This document shows positions 63,452 through 64,000 of a stretch of 64,000 nucleotides of DNA, piece after piece. Source of the DNA: Enterococcus hirae ATCC 9790 (GTDB taxonomy: Bacteria; Bacillota; Bacilli; Lactobacillales; Enterococcaceae); contig NC_018081.1 of assembly GCF_000271405.2 (NCBI RefSeq), positions 2,227,678 to 2,291,677 on the forward strand, in the 5' to 3' direction. Position numbers and translations under genes: made by a program. A model generated the notes under the pieces. That model searched no databases and was not told the origin of the DNA. It saw only the letters and a program-made list of their open reading frames with translations. Numbering within the stretch: position 1 is the stretch's first letter; every line of letters begins with the position of its first letter.

Positions 63452-64000
63452 ATGTACTATCCTTATTTGAGAGGGAAACAGTTTGATCTTTTAGCATTAA
63501 AAGAAATGATTCAACAGAATCTATTATCTAAAAAGGTGGTTCCCATCATCGAACCAGTTCGTGATTCAGCTACCTTTAAAAACGTTGTCGAGTTATTCCA
63601 AAAAGTAAATCACCCGCTGATCATCATCGATAATCCCCAAGTGGGTCAGTTCAAACTTTTTGATGAACATTTACATTTATGGGAAGAAAAAGAAAATAGT
63701 TCCATTCAACATGCAATGATCATCACGTCCGATAATTACCAACAGATCATGGAGCAACCACCTAAATTGATCATTTTTGATGGACAACATCAGCCGCGTG
63801 ATCCAAAAATATGGAAAGAACTTTCAAAAATGGATACTCATTTTTTGTTACCAGACCATAGTCGGTTCCATATCTGGTTACCAGAAAACAAAATCATCAT
63901 AAAAGAAGCCTTTAAACCAAGAAAACACGAAGAAGATTATAGCGAAAAAATAGATGATTTTTTTAGCGACGACTATTTGTTTTTTAAAGAAGAGGGGAAT
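63452..64000 (+). CDS. sce7725 family protein, cut by the window end
   Basis: The frame from ATG 63452 is open for 183 codons to the window edge. Its start MYYPYLRGKQFDLLALKEM and VVPIIEPVRDS match what I recall of the sce7725 family, a widespread group of unknown function. GGAG stands ten bases upstream. It follows a nuclease-like gene, as such proteins often accompany another uncharacterised gene (sce7726-type). The right-hand neighbour cannot be seen. Confidence 0.65.
   Translation, partial: MYYPYLRGKQFDLLALKEMIQQNLLSKKVVPIIEPVRDSATFKNVVELFQKVNHPLIIIDNPQVGQFKLFDEHLHLWEEKENSSIQHAMIITSDNYQQIMEQPPKLIIFDGQHQPRDPKIWKELSKMDTHFLLPDHSRFHIWLPENKIIIKEAFKPRKHEEDYSEKIDDFFSDDYLFFKEEGN

Noticed and set aside
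1..64000. CRISPR arrays, intact insertion sequences, prophage or rRNA
   Set aside because: No regularly spaced direct repeats, transposase frames, phage structural genes or rRNA sequence were recognised on either strand.

Overview
The window is a low-GC Firmicute chromosome segment, almost certainly from the genus Enterococcus. The best marker is the ftsW-psr-pbp5 block: the PBP has 678 residues, with the STFK serine at 422, SDN at 480-482 and KTG at 617-619, exactly the numbering of Enterococcus PBP5. Demethylmenaquinone genes, bile salt hydrolase, an Mga-type regulator beside an LPXTG protein and a MalR/CcpA-type maltodextrin locus fit a gut enterococcus. A complete D-proline reductase and selenocysteine cluster suggests a species other than E. 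faecalis.

Layout. 1-4.6 kb: DXS-like enzyme behind a MerR-type promoter, YbaK-type editing protein, ankyrin lipoprotein, flavin reductase. 4.6-9.7 kb: M-box (ykoK-type Mg2+ riboswitch) with its own terminator, then ftsW, psr (LCP) and pbp5. 9.7-24.4 kb, mostly minus strand: MFS exporter with two palindromic operators, MarR, antiporter, ahpCF with a PerR box, broken Mga-like regulator, frameshifted LPXTG protein, bile salt hydrolase, AI-2E-type permease, ohrR/ohr with its operator, YitT. 24.0-31.8 kb: menI-like thioesterase and menB-E-F-D-H-C. 32.1-38.6 kb: maltodextrin amylase, binding protein, two permeases and MalA. 38.8 kb: cfa.

40.7-56.1 kb is the special part: prdC (UGA-encoded Sec in CSDU), prdA (pyruvoyl proprotein), a small cluster protein, prdB (Sec in UGTC), prdD, prdE, prdF (proline racemase), a TauE/SafE permease, then selD, yedF, DUF3343, selB, a cysteine desulfurase/Sec lyase, selA, a TudS-like protein, an ECF S component and the tRNA-Sec gene (selC). 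Together these would racemise proline, reduce D-proline to 5-aminovalerate as a Stickland-type electron sink, and make the selenocysteine it needs. 56.4-64 kb: metNIQ, PepSY lipoprotein, pyrD, amidase, and at the edge a PD-(D/E)XK-like protein followed by a truncated sce7725-type protein.

Six loci have reading frames broken by one-base changes: the Mga-like gene, the LPXTG gene (twice), menH, malA, prdE and selA. All but prdE lack one A in an A-run, which points either to homopolymer base-calling errors or to real decay. selA also has an in-frame TAA; if that is real, selenocysteine synthesis, and so proline reductase, is dead in this strain. Reads or a resequenced amplicon would decide this. 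Function calls rest on motif and family recognition without database searches.
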